A stretch of 64,000 nucleotides of DNA from Chryseobacterium lactis (GTDB lineage: Bacteria; Bacteroidota; Bacteroidia; Flavobacteriales; Weeksellaceae): NCBI RefSeq assembly GCF_003815875.1, contig NZ_CP033924.1, forward strand, positions 496,001 to 560,000, written 5' to 3'. Made by a program: the position numbers and the translations under genes. The notes below the pieces were generated by a model that saw only the letters and a program-made list of their open reading frames with translations, was not told the origin of the DNA and did no database searches. Positions 29,674 through 39,000 of this stretch are shown here, piece after piece (position 1 is the stretch's first letter; each line of letters begins with the position of its first letter).

Positions 29674-30921
29674 TTAATAGAAGATTTTCGTTTGTACTAG
29701 TTGATTAAGTTGCTCGGCTGAAAGCATGATCTGTTTTTTCATTTCGTAGATATGCAGAACGCTTTGTTTATAACTTTCCATAAAGTCAGTAAAATCAATA
29801 AGACTTACGTTTCCTTTCTGAAAGTTACTTACAATCCCATTAAATACGAGATCCATATTTTTAAAATCATGGGGCTGCAAGGTATAATACTGCTGGTATT
29901 GATTGTCCCATATTTTATAGGTGGAATTGACCTGGGACAGCAGTTCTTCTTTCTGTCTCGCCTCATCTTTCTTATTTTCTTCTATCTGATATTCTGCTTT
30001 CATCTCGTTCCCTTTATTTTTTTTCCATAACGGAATAGGGATTCCAAAAGAAACAGCTACCTGATTATCAAAAGCTGCCCCTCGTTGGGTATAGCGAGCT
30101 CCGACAGTTAAATCCGGTGTATTGAGTGATTTTTGCCATTTCAGGTTAAGCTGGCTGCTTTGTGTTATCTTAATAAAGGTAAGATAATTGGTATTGTTGT
30201 CTAATGCTTTTTGTTGCAACTCTTCCATATTGGTCAAGGGTTGTCTGTTGAACAACTGCTCCAACTCTTCCTCAGAAATACTGGGTTGAATTTCGGTCTG
30301 ACTTCCGGTAAGCAACTTCAGCGTTTGTTTCTGCTGAATAATATTGTTGGTAACTTCAGTTTTATCACTTTGCAATCCGATAACCAGTGATTGAAGTCTC
30401 ACTACATCTTTTAAAGAAACATTGCCTTTTTTATTCTGATTTTCATAGGCATTCAAAAGATTGGTAATATATTTAAGCTGAAGATTTATATTGTCTTCTT
30501 TCTTTTCATCAAAAATAATACTGTAGAAAGTATTTCTCAGTTGTGTTCTTAAATCTATAATAAGTCCTTTGAACTGAAGTTCTGCAATTTCTTTATTCGA
30601 TTTCGCAAAGGCAATTTCATTTTTTCTTTTACCCCCCAGGACCAGGAGCTGATCGATACCAAATTCTTTTGCTCCCGTACTGCCTATATGAAGAACTTTA
30701 TTATTTTCAGGGTCAAAGGCATTCAACTCAACCGAAAGGTTAGGAAGATCCCATATTTTTGCCTGAATAACATCTGCTTCTGCTTCGCTGATATTATACT
30801 GCGCAGCAAGCAACTGGAGGTTATTTTTCTGAAAAGCTTCTTCACAGTCCGAGAGGGACATTTGCTGTTGTGCCGCCACGAATGAGGAAATGGTAAGGCA
30901 CAGCACTGCAATTCTGTTCAT
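29674..30921 (-). CDS. TolC family outer membrane efflux protein
   Basis: 415 residues. A signal peptide ends near residue 18 (VAAQQQ), then two homologous halves rich in long coiled-coil helices with the repeat start LSDCEEAFQKNNLQLLAAQY and later EEELEQLFNRQPL, as in CzcC-like factors. It forms the trimeric outer membrane exit duct for the pump. It is the first gene of the three-gene operon and lies 221 bp downstream of the two-component system gene pair, which likely controls it. Confidence 0.88.
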   Translation of the reverse strand: MNRIAVLCLTISSFVAAQQQMSLSDCEEAFQKNNLQLLAAQYNISEAEADVIQAKIWDLPNLSVELNAFDPENNKVLHIGSTGAKEFGIDQLLVLGGKRKNEIAFAKSNKEIAELQFKGLIIDLRTQLRNTFYSIIFDEKKEDNINLQLKYITNLLNAYENQNKKGNVSLKDVVRLQSLVIGLQSDKTEVTNNIIQQKQTLKLLTGSQTEIQPSISEEELEQLFNRQPLTNMEELQQKALDNNTNYLTFIKITQSSQLNLKWQKSLNTPDLTVGARYTQRGAAFDNQVAVSFGIPIPLWKKNKGNEMKAEYQIEENKKDEARQKEELLSQVNSTYKIWDNQYQQYYTLQPHDFKNMDLVFNGIVSNFQKGNVSLIDFTDFMESYKQSVLHIYEMKKQIMLSAEQLNQLVQTKIFY

Positions 30922-31142
30922 TATTTTTTCTTTTTAAATTACAAAATTGCTTTGATGTGATTAAAAGAAACTTAAATGAGCCTTAAAAAAAAATTAAAAT
31001 GTCCTTAAACAGGGCGATTTCTTACAATTATTCAAAACCATAGTGGATTAAAATTTTTCTCCACTGTTTGAATTTTAAGAAAAACTCAATCTACAGTTTA
31101 ACAAAAACTGCAATATTATTTCCAAAAAGCGATTGAACTGTT

Positions 31143-32507
31143 TTATTTTTTAAAAGTAATTGCGAACTCATTGATGAGCTCCGCAGGGGAAGAATAGAGA
31201 ATTTCAGCACCATGATATTCCAAAATACGCTTTACAATCCTGAGTCCTAATCCGGATCCGTTTATATTTTGAGTATTAGTTCCTCTCATAAAAGCTTCAA
31301 ATAACTTGGGCTGCTCTTCCTGGGAAATAGTGTCCCCGTGAGAGATGACTTCTACAGCAAGGTGTTCATTTGTTTCAGTGATTAAAACCTTCACTTCAGT
31401 ATTATCTGAATATATTGCTGCATTTTTGAACAGGTTAAGAAAGACAATCACCAACAGTGACTGAATTCCGCTTATGGTTAAAAGAGCATTTTCTGAAGTT
31501 TCTTCAGTAATCAGGAAATCCAGCTTCAGATCCGGGTAGCTTTTTTCCACCCCTTCAAATGCTTCAAAAATCACTTCATCAATTCTTACTTCTTCATAAA
31601 TCGTCTGAATATTTTCTTTATCAAACTTAGTCAGTAATAATAATGAATTGGTGAGATCGGATAGTTGGTAAACATCCCGCTGAATCCTTTGTAAAGACAA
31701 TAGGGTCTCTGGGGAATGTTCTTCAAATTTTATCAGGTTTTCCAACTGAAAGGCCATCCTTGTGATCGGAGTCCGGATTTCATGTGATGCGCTGGCCGTA
31801 AAATCTTTCTGTGACTGGAAGACATCGTTCAACCTTGCGATCATGGTATTAAATGAATTGGCAAGAACGCTTATTTCATCATTAGAATGCTGAACCGGAA
31901 TCTGGGTGGTTAATTTATGGGCTGTAACTTCTGAGATTTCCTTATTCAGATCTTCGAGAGGATGTAGAAATTTTTCCACAAAATAATAGCTGAAGAATCC
32001 GATAAGAAGCGTGCTCATCACATAAGCGGTAATCAAGAGATATTTAAGATAACCCAATTTTGATTTACCGTTGGTATCAAAAGCACTGGTCAGGATGTAA
32101 TAATTCTCGCCGTTGATATTTTTTAATGCCGCATAAATTTCAGGAACTGTCTTTTCTGTGTAGATGGTCTTCTTTTTATCCAGTTCCCTTAGCATTGCAT
32201 TATCCCAGGTAACATTTCGGTCTTTAATAGTACTGTAGATCAGTTCTTTTTTTTGATTGAAAATTAAAATAGTCTCATTTAAAAGGATATTGTCTGAATT
32301 TTCATTAAAAAAAACAGGTGCCTCTTCCTCAAAATCCTTAGATTTCGAAATAAAATGAGTCGTAAACTCCAGCCTCTGCCTGAATCTTTCTTTAAACTCA
32401 TCTCTTCTAAAATCATTAAAAGATAAATAAATAACAGCCATCACCATTCCAAAAAGCAATGAAAAGGCAATACTGATCGTTAATGCTATCTTTCGTTTTA
32501 AAGACAT
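31143..32507 (-). CDS. sensor histidine kinase
   Basis: 454 residues. Two membrane helices (residues ~7-30 and ~153-176) enclose a periplasmic sensor of ~120 residues with no metal-binding cluster. HAMP follows, then the H-box SASHEIRTPITRM with His242, the N-box FKNAAIYS and a G-box GSGLGLRIVKRI at ~417-428. It phosphorylates the response regulator whose stop codon directly precedes this start. The operon order (regulator, kinase, efflux genes) suggests it senses a metal or envelope stress. Confidence 0.93.
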   Translation of the reverse strand: MSLKRKIALTISIAFSLLFGMVMAVIYLSFNDFRRDEFKERFRQRLEFTTHFISKSKDFEEEAPVFFNENSDNILLNETILIFNQKKELIYSTIKDRNVTWDNAMLRELDKKKTIYTEKTVPEIYAALKNINGENYYILTSAFDTNGKSKLGYLKYLLITAYVMSTLLIGFFSYYFVEKFLHPLEDLNKEISEVTAHKLTTQIPVQHSNDEISVLANSFNTMIARLNDVFQSQKDFTASASHEIRTPITRMAFQLENLIKFEEHSPETLLSLQRIQRDVYQLSDLTNSLLLLTKFDKENIQTIYEEVRIDEVIFEAFEGVEKSYPDLKLDFLITEETSENALLTISGIQSLLVIVFLNLFKNAAIYSDNTEVKVLITETNEHLAVEVISHGDTISQEEQPKLFEAFMRGTNTQNINGSGLGLRIVKRILEYHGAEILYSSPAELINEFAITFKK

Positions 32508-33191
32508 TTATAATGGACTTAAATAATATCCGAAACCGGAACGGGTGTGGATGAGTTTTATTTTAAAATCTTTATCAATTTTCTTTCTTAAAAAATTGAT
32601 GTAGACCTCTACCGTATTGGTATTGGTATTAAAGTTATGTTCCCATACATGCTCAGTGATCTGCTGTTTAGAAACTGTTCTTCCCTGCGCTTCCGCAAGG
32701 TAAACCAATAATTGAAATTCCTTTAAGGTAAGGGTTATTTCATTTCCTCCACGATAGACTTTCTGTTCTGTTTTATTGATGATCAAGTCATCGATTCTAA
32801 TAATATCCTGATCAGAAGCATCAGACGGAGCTTTTCTTCTTAATAAAGAGTTGATTCTTAAAAGCAGTTCCTCAAACTGAAAGGGTTTTACCAGATAATC
32901 ATCGGCAAGCCTCGTAAAAGCATCTTTCTTATCGGAAATATCTCCATACGCTGAAATGATAATGATAGGAGTATTTTTATCAAAAGAACGAATGGTTTGA
33001 CATACATCAAGCCCATTCACTTTGGGAACATTGATGTCTAGCAGGTATAGATCATAGGTATTATTTTTAATCTGGCGAAGGAAAGTTTCCCCGTCATAAA
33101 TCTTATCACAGGTAAAATTATTTGATTCCAAAAATCGGCAAAGTTCTGCGGACAGAATGAGATCATCTTCTAATAAAAGAATATTCATCAA
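32508..33191 (-). CDS. OmpR/PhoB-family response regulator
   Basis: 227 residues. The receiver domain has the acidic pocket (LLLEDD), phosphoacceptor Asp52 (LLDINVPKVNG) and the conserved Lys in DDYLVKPF. The C-terminal winged helix ends HTRSGFGYYLS. It is the first gene of the pair and its stop abuts the kinase ATG with no gap. It probably activates the CzcCBA-type operon downstream on the same strand. Confidence 0.95.
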   Translation of the reverse strand: MMNILLLEDDLILSAELCRFLESNNFTCDKIYDGETFLRQIKNNTYDLYLLDINVPKVNGLDVCQTIRSFDKNTPIIIISAYGDISDKKDAFTRLADDYLVKPFQFEELLLRINSLLRRKAPSDASDQDIIRIDDLIINKTEQKVYRGGNEITLTLKEFQLLVYLAEAQGRTVSKQQITEHVWEHNFNTNTNTVEVYINFLRKKIDKDFKIKLIHTRSGFGYYLSPL

Positions 33192-33340
33192 AAATTTATT
33201 TTACACGAATTTAATCATTTTTTGGGCACTGACCGAATTACCGAGGTAAGAAGATAAAATATAGACTGAAAAAAGGTAGAGGGAATTATAAAAATCAGAT
33301 AACAAAAAAATTGAAATCCAAAATTTTGTTGACTATAGGG

Positions 33341-33369
33341 CAAAAAAAAATCCCGAAAAAAATTCGGGA
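33341..33369 (-). terminator. terminator after the tRNA cluster
   Basis: TCCCGAA (33351-33357) pairs with TTCGGGA (33363-33369); a T9 run follows on the minus strand. It ends the tRNA transcript 9 bp after tRNA-Thr(GGT). Confidence 0.93.
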
Positions 33370-33377
33370 AAATCGAG

Positions 33378-33449
33378 AGCCAACTACGGGACTTGAACCC
33401 GTGACCTCTTCCTTACCAAGGAAGCACTCTACCGCTGAGCTAAGTCGGC
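33378..33449 (-). tRNA. tRNA-Thr (GGT anticodon)
   Basis: Minus strand. Acceptor GCCGACT/AGTTGGC, anticodon arm CTTCC-TTGGTAA-GGAAG with anticodon GGT, T arm GGTTCAAGTCC. Last tRNA of the cluster; it corresponds to thrT in the E. coli order. Confidence 0.96.
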
Positions 33450-33456
33450 ATCAACT

Positions 33457-33488
33457 AAAAAAATCACACTAAGTAGCGTGATTTTTTT
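33457..33488 (-). terminator. terminator-like hairpin between tRNA-Gly and tRNA-Thr(GGT)
   Basis: AAAAATCAC pairs with GTGATTTTT around a short loop, followed on the minus strand by T7. It may be a processing hairpin or partial terminator that lowers expression of the last tRNA. Confidence 0.55.
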
Positions 33489-33490
33489 TG

Positions 33491-33563
33491 AGCGGAAGAC
33501 GGGGGTCGAACCCGCGACATTCAGCTTGGAAGGCTGACGCTCTACCAACTGAGCTACTTCCGC
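33491..33563 (-). tRNA. tRNA-Gly (TCC anticodon), copy 1
   Basis: Minus strand. Acceptor GCGGAAG/CTTCCGC, anticodon loop CTTCCAA, T arm GGTTCGACCCC. Identical to the copy at 33915-33987. Confidence 0.96.
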
Positions 33564-33649
33564 AATTTTGTTTCCAAAACTATTGGTAAACGCTGTGCAA
33601 AACTAAGAAATTTAATTTAATCTTGCAACTTTTTTTCTAATATAAAATG

Positions 33650-33730
33650 TGGGGAGAGCAGGATTCGAACCTACGAAGCCGAAGCAACTGAGTTACAGTC
33701 AGTCCCATTTAGCCACTCTGGAATCTCCCC
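33650..33730 (-). tRNA. tRNA-Tyr (GTA anticodon), copy 1
   Basis: Minus strand, 81 nt with a long variable arm as expected for tRNA-Tyr. Acceptor GGGGAGA/TCTCCCC with discriminator A, anticodon loop CTGTAAC. Identical to the copy at 34075-34155. Confidence 0.96.
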
Positions 33731-33750
33731 AGATATTTTATATTAAATTG

Positions 33751-33824
33751 AGCCTCCAGAGGGATTCGAACCCACGACCCCGAGATTACAAATCACGTGC
33801 TCTGGCCAACTGAGCTATGGAGGC
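33751..33824 (-). tRNA. tRNA-Thr (TGT anticodon), copy 1
   Basis: Minus strand. Acceptor GCCTCCA/TGGAGGC, anticodon loop TTTGTAA, T arm GGTTCGAATCC. Identical to the copy at 34175-34248. Confidence 0.96.
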
Positions 33825-33914
33825 ATTTAATATTTTTGAACTGAAAGTGATTGAGAAACTCTACTCTTCACTTTTCAGCAGTTAAAAAAATCACTTTAAT
33901 CGGGCGATTTTTTG

Positions 33915-33987
33915 AGCGGAAGACGGGGGTCGAACCCGCGACATTCAGCTTGGAAGGCTGACGCTCTACCAACTGAGCTACTTCCGC
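33915..33987 (-). tRNA. tRNA-Gly (TCC anticodon), copy 2
   Basis: Second copy of the glycine tRNA, 424 bp from the first, with the same flanking spacer sequence. Confidence 0.96.
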
Positions 33988-34074
33988 AATTTTGTTTCCA
34001 AAACCATTGGTAAACGCTGTGCAAAACTAAGAAATTTAATTTAATCTTGCAAGTTTTTTTTCTAATATAAAATG

Positions 34075-34155
34075 TGGGGAGAGCAGGATTCGAACCTACG
34101 AAGCCGAAGCAACTGAGTTACAGTCAGTCCCATTTAGCCACTCTGGAATCTCCCC
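34075..34155 (-). tRNA. tRNA-Tyr (GTA anticodon), copy 2
   Basis: Second copy of the tyrosine tRNA, 425 bp from the first. The spacer before it differs from copy 1 by a few bases only. Confidence 0.96.
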
Positions 34156-34174
34156 AGATATTTTATATTAATTG

Positions 34175-34248
34175 AGCCTCCAGAGGGATTCGAACCCACG
34201 ACCCCGAGATTACAAATCACGTGCTCTGGCCAACTGAGCTATGGAGGC
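34175..34248 (-). tRNA. tRNA-Thr (TGT anticodon), copy 2
   Basis: Second copy of the threonine tRNA and the first tRNA of the cluster in the direction of transcription; the cluster promoter lies 46 bp upstream. Confidence 0.96.
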
Positions 34249-34294
34249 AAAATAAAAAAGAATTCAAAAGATCGCTGTTCCTTTTTTGCGAGTG

Positions 34295-34326
34295 CAAATA
34301 TAGAACGGATTTTTTGAATTCTCAAA
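34295..34326 (-). promoter_or_regulatory. tRNA cluster promoter
   Basis: On the minus strand TTTG (34326-34323), 20-nt spacer, TATATTTG (34302-34295): an exact consensus match ahead of tRNA-Thr copy 2. Confidence 0.8.
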
Positions 34327-34356
34327 TATTTTATAAACTTTTTTTAACTTTTTTTC

Positions 34357-34647
34357 CTAAGCCATTTCTTTTTTCTTGATTAGTAGCTTTTTAGCTGTAT
34401 CAACACAAAGATCCAAACTTTCTTCAAAACTTACAGAAGTCTTCTTTACTACGATATCGTCTCCCGGAACCGCCAAAATAATCTCAGCTGTTTTATTCGC
34501 TTTATCCGAATTATTTTCTACTTTCAAAAAGATCTTACATTCATGAATTTTGTCATAGAACGTGTCTAGTTTACTTACTTTTTTTTCGATGTGTGACTCT
34601 AGTGGTTCGTGTGGTGTTAAACCAATTGATTGAACTGAAATCTTCAT
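34357..34647 (-). CDS. hpf: ribosome hibernation promoting factor (short HPF/RaiA)
   Basis: 96 residues, the short form without the C-terminal dimerisation domain. The beta-alpha-beta start MKISVQSIGLTPHEPLESHI and the later KTAEIILAVPGDDIVVKKTS fit the family. It binds the 30S decoding region during slow growth. It overlaps xerC by 4 bp (ATGA-type), so the two are translationally coupled, a pairing I recall in other Bacteroidota. Confidence 0.9.
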   Translation of the reverse strand: MKISVQSIGLTPHEPLESHIEKKVSKLDTFYDKIHECKIFLKVENNSDKANKTAEIILAVPGDDIVVKKTSVSFEESLDLCVDTAKKLLIKKKEMA

Positions 34648-35534
34648 AATTCTTCTTTTTTTGATGCTCGAGGGTGAGCCTGATTAAACACTTTTTTCAA
34701 TTGTTCAATATTAGCATTCGTATAGACTTGAGTACTGGCAAGACTGGAATGCCCTAATATTTTTTTTACTTTGGAGATCTCCGCCCCATTATCCAACACG
34801 TGGGTAGCAAAGCTATGCCGAAGGATGTGAGGACTTTTTTTTTCTTTTGTTGTTATAAGACTAAGGTACTTATTAACTACCACATAAACAAATTTTTCGT
34901 TGAGTTTTTTCCCGGTCTTATTTACAAAAAAATAGGATTGATATTCTGTCTGTGGTTTTCTTATTTCCAGATAACTCGTAAGGAGTTCAGACAATTCATT
35001 GGAAATGGGAATTACCCTTTCTTTATTCCCTTTTCCTATTACTTTTAATTCATTTCCGTATAAGTCAACATTCTCAAATATCAGGCCACAAAGCTCAGCT
35101 TTCCGCATCCCGGTTTGATAAAGTACTTCGATAATGCATTTTTCAAGAATATTATGGAGTTGCTCGAAAACCTTTTCGTTAAGATCTGTCATTTCTTCCT
35201 GGGAGATAGGGATCTGTTTTTCAGCATAAAACTTCAGGGAAGAGATACCTTCGGTAGGAGAAACCTTGATTTCACCAATTTTGAGAAGGAAAAGATAAAA
35301 ACTTCGGAGTGACGATAATTTTCTGTTGATACTTCTTTTGGAAATATTGTTTTCACTTAGTTCAACGATAAAATTTCGAATTATTTTCTTGTCGGCTTTC
35401 GCCAGGTCTTCAGAAGATTCTGTTCGGAGGTAGAAATGGGAAAAGTCATCAAGGTCTTTTTTGTAGCTTGTAATGGTATGAGGTGAGTACCTTTTTTCGA
35501 ATTGTAAGTATTCTAAAAACTTTTCCAGCATCAT
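34644..35534 (-). CDS. xerC: tyrosine recombinase XerC-type
   Basis: 296 residues, typical for XerC/XerD. The N-terminal core-binding domain starts FLEYLQFEKRYSPHTITSYK (20 residues). Catalytic residues are all present: Arg144, Lys168, His236, Arg239, His262 and Tyr271. It resolves chromosome dimers at dif. Its linkage to hpf and rpsU, and the absence of att repeats here, mark it as the housekeeping enzyme rather than an element integrase. Choice between XerC and XerD is by context. Confidence 0.9.
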   Translation of the reverse strand: MMLEKFLEYLQFEKRYSPHTITSYKKDLDDFSHFYLRTESSEDLAKADKKIIRNFIVELSENNISKRSINRKLSSLRSFYLFLLKIGEIKVSPTEGISSLKFYAEKQIPISQEEMTDLNEKVFEQLHNILEKCIIEVLYQTGMRKAELCGLIFENVDLYGNELKVIGKGNKERVIPISNELSELLTSYLEIRKPQTEYQSYFFVNKTGKKLNEKFVYVVVNKYLSLITTKEKKSPHILRHSFATHVLDNGAEISKVKKILGHSSLASTQVYTNANIEQLKKVFNQAHPRASKKEEL

Positions 35535-35610
35535 AGGTATAAAAATAAAAATTCACTCCTCAAATATAAGAATTTAAGAAGTGAATTAATATGTGTTTAA
35601 GAAAAAATTC

Positions 35611-35808
35611 TTAAGCCTGCTCTTCCTTGCTAAGTGCTCTTTGCTTGTAAGCAGCTTTCAACTTAGATTGTCTCAAAGTTACAGAAGGCTTGATAAACGC
35701 TTGTCTAGATCTTAATTGACGAACTGTACCTGTTTTATCAAATTTTCTTTTGTATTTTTTTAAAGCTCTGTCGATGGATTCACCATCTTTAACTGGAATT
35801 ATTAACAT
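35611..35808 (-). CDS. rpsU: 30S ribosomal protein S21
   Basis: 65 residues, basic, starting MLIIPVKDGESIDRALKKYK with the S21 signature and ending in a KEEQA tail. In Bacteroidota S21 is part of the system that hides the anti-Shine-Dalgarno sequence of 16S rRNA, consistent with the lack of Shine-Dalgarno sites here. A perfect-consensus promoter lies directly upstream. Confidence 0.97.
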   Translation of the reverse strand: MLIIPVKDGESIDRALKKYKRKFDKTGTVRQLRSRQAFIKPSVTLRQSKLKAAYKQRALSKEEQA

Positions 35809-35831
35809 ATTTTACATCTCATTTTGGATTG

Positions 35832-35862
35832 CAAAAGTACTTTTTTTTTCATTAACTGCAAA
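35832..35862 (-). promoter_or_regulatory. rpsU promoter
   Basis: TTTG (35862-35859), 19-nt spacer and TACTTTTG (35839-35832) on the minus strand; leader of only about 15-20 nt before the rpsU ATG. Confidence 0.8.
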
Positions 35863-36028
35863 ATATTTCACAAAACTTTTTTTCAAAAACCATCAAAGTT
35901 CAGTATTCAATTGAATTTAATGTAAAAAATTAGATTTTTTTTTAGAAAAAAGAAATAAAAACAAAAATGCCGTATAAATCTCTTTATTATTTACACAACC
36001 ATCAGATTATCAAAGAAATAAAATAAAA

Positions 36029-36036
36029 TAGATTTG
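36029..36036 (+). promoter_or_regulatory. adhesin promoter -7 element
   Basis: TAGATTTG 22 bp before the ATG at 36059. No consensus -33 element at 19-20 bp, so the promoter may be regulated. Confidence 0.45.
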
Positions 36037-36058
36037 TAAAATCAAACAAAAAAAGCTA

Positions 36059-39000
36059 ATGAAAAAAAATCTACTTTTATATTTTTTCATCTTATTACTA
36101 TGTACAAATAAGGCTTTATCGCAAACATATCAATTAACGGGAAATCCTGTAAACACCACTGGATGGACATTAGTTCCAAGTACAATTGTAAGCGGGGATT
36201 TTGTCAGACTCGTTGACGACATAACAGGTGCATCCGGAGCTATCAAATTAAATGCCCCAATTAACCTTAAGTATTGTGACAAATGGCGGGTAGAATTTGA
36301 TTTCAGGATTGACGGAAGTGGTACTTCCAGTTTTGGAAAAGGAGATGGTTTTGCTTTCTGGTATTTGGCCAACCCACCTGTTACCAGCCAGGGTGGATCA
36401 GGATTAGGTATTCCCCAAAACGCTGTAGGGCTTATGCTTGGATTTGATATTTTCAATAATGCTACTTCTTCTTCAATGAGCAAAGTACATGTAGCCTATG
36501 GAGTGGTACAAAATACAACAGATACTAATAATATAGAATTCTTCAATACGGCCGGAAGTTCATTTCATTCTCCTGACCTTAATTCTACACAACCTTTTAC
36601 AGGACCTACATATAAACGTGTTGAAGTCACAGGAAAAATAGATCCTACAACTCCAGCCAACTGGATTATCACAATAAAGATTGATGGCAACACGATTACC
36701 TCTCAGTCATTTGCACCGTCGGGTGGTGCAACTACGATGACACAGGGATATTTTGGCTTTTCAGCATCAACAGGAGGAGCCTCAGCGAGACATTCAATTA
36801 AAAATGTAAAAATCTATACAGATAAAGTACCGGTTTTGCAGAGTATCATTACAAAATCTTTCTGTCCGGGAAGTAATACAGTTGATCTTACTTCATTCAA
36901 CTCTCAATTCACTTCCAATCCAGGTAATTATACTTTTACTTATTATATACAAGGAAGTTCAACTCCTATTGCTAACCCAACTAATTTTCAGTTTAACTCA
37001 AATACAACAATTGCTGTTTCCATCAAAGATCCTGCACAGATTTTATGTGACAATTCGGATGCCAGAATACAACTTACTATTACTTCTGCTCCAACACCTA
37101 CTATTACAGCTTCCTCACCTATTCTGTGTTATGGAGGAAGCATAACCTTAACGTCTAATCAAACTACCGGAAATACTTGGTCAACCGGTGAAACAACACC
37201 TACAATTACTGTAATCACCCCGGGAACTTATACACTCACTAATAACTCGACCGGATGCACCAGCTCACCTGCCTCCATTACTATTACAGGAGAGGCAAAC
37301 CCAGATATACAAATTACAGGAAACCTTGCATTATGTGAGTCACCGACTCAACTCACAGCATCTTCAATCGGTACAGGAAATATCTATACCTGGTCTAATG
37401 GTACAAATGGAAACTCTATTTCAGTTTCAGCACCAGGAACTTACACTGTAACTGTCAGAACTCCGGCCGGATGCCAATATCAAAAATCAGTAACTGTTAC
37501 TCAGGGAGTTGTTCCGGCTGTTCAAAATGCCAGCTTAAGCCAATGTTCTACCACATCAACTGCGACTTTTGATTTAACCTCAGCTCAAAATAATCTCAGT
37601 TCAACTCCGGGAGTAAGTTTTGATTATTATGTCTCTCAGGCAGATGCCATCGCAGGAAATGCCAATACTATTGCTAATCCTACGGCTTATATATCAGGGA
37701 ATGCGACTATTTATGTCAGAGTAAAGTCTACAACTTGTGCAAAAATTGCAGAACTTCAGCTTAGTATCAGTACGACATCGACTCCTACGATTACCGCTTC
37801 CTCTTCTACTATTTGTAATGGTGGAAATATTACCCTTACATCCAGCCAAGCTACAGGAAATACATGGTCAACGGGCGAAACAACATCCACTATTACTATA
37901 ACCACTCCTGGAACTTATACATTAACCAACACAACAGCGGGATGTGCAAGTCAACCTGCTTCCATAACGATTACCGCGGAATCTGATCCGAATATCCAAA
38001 TTACTGGAAACGTTATATTGTGTGAATCACCGACCCAACTTACAGCATCTTCGACGGGCACAGGAAATACCTATACCTGGTCTAATGGTACAAATGGAGA
38101 TACCATGTCTGTTTCAGCACCAGGAACTTATACTGTAACAGTCAGAACTCCGGCCGGATGCCAATATCAAAAATCAGTGGCTGTTACTCAAGGAGTTGTT
38201 CCGGCTGTTCAAAACGCCAGTTTAAGCCAATGTTCTACTGCAACAACTGCTACTTTTGATTTAACCTCAGCTCAAAATAATCTAAGCTCAACTCCCGGAG
38301 TAAGTTTTGATTATTATGTCTCTCAGGCAGATGCGATTGCAGGAAATAACAATACTATTGCCAATCCAACAGCTTATGTATCAGGGAATGCGACTATTTA
38401 TGTCAGAGTAAAATCTGCAACTTGTGCTAAAATTGCAGAACTTCAGCTTAGTATCAGTACGACAACAACTCCTACGATTACAGCTTCTTCTTCTACTATC
38501 TGTAATGGTGGAAATATTACTCTTACCTCCAGTCAGGCTACTGGAAATACATGGTCAACAGGTGAAACAACGCCTACGATTACTGTAAGCACTCCTGGAA
38601 CTTATACATTAACCAACACAACTACTGGATGTACAAGTCAACCTGCTTCTATAACAATTACCGCTGAATCTGATCCAAATATCCAAATCATGGGAAGCAC
38701 TATATTGTGTGAATCCCCGACCCAACTTACAGCATCTTCGACAGGCACAGGAAATACCTATACCTGGTCTAATGGCACAAGCGGAAATACTGTATCTATT
38801 TCATCACCAGGAACTTATACTGTAACAGTCAGAACTCCGACTGGATGCCAATATCAAAAATCAGTGGCTGTTACTCAGGGAGTTGTTCCTACGATTCAAA
38901 ATGCTAGTTTAAGCCAGTGTTCTAGTGCAACGACAGCTACTTTTGATTTAACCTCAGCTCAAAATAACCTCAGTTCAACTCCAGGAGTAAGTTTTGATTA

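Larger units (their letters stand above)
33481..34251. repeat. tandem duplication of the Thr-Tyr-Gly tRNA cassette
   Basis: Two units, about 33481-33827 and 33905-34251, each hold tRNA-Gly, Tyr and Thr(TGT) in the same order with nearly identical spacers; the offset is 424-425 bp. Differences seen by eye are confined to a few spacer bases, so the event is recent or kept alike by gene conversion. Confidence 0.92.

Noticed and set aside
34644..35534. XerC as the integrase of the element
   Set aside because: It lies outside the att repeats, is coupled to hpf and has housekeeping neighbours; the element has its own integrase at 55306-56595.
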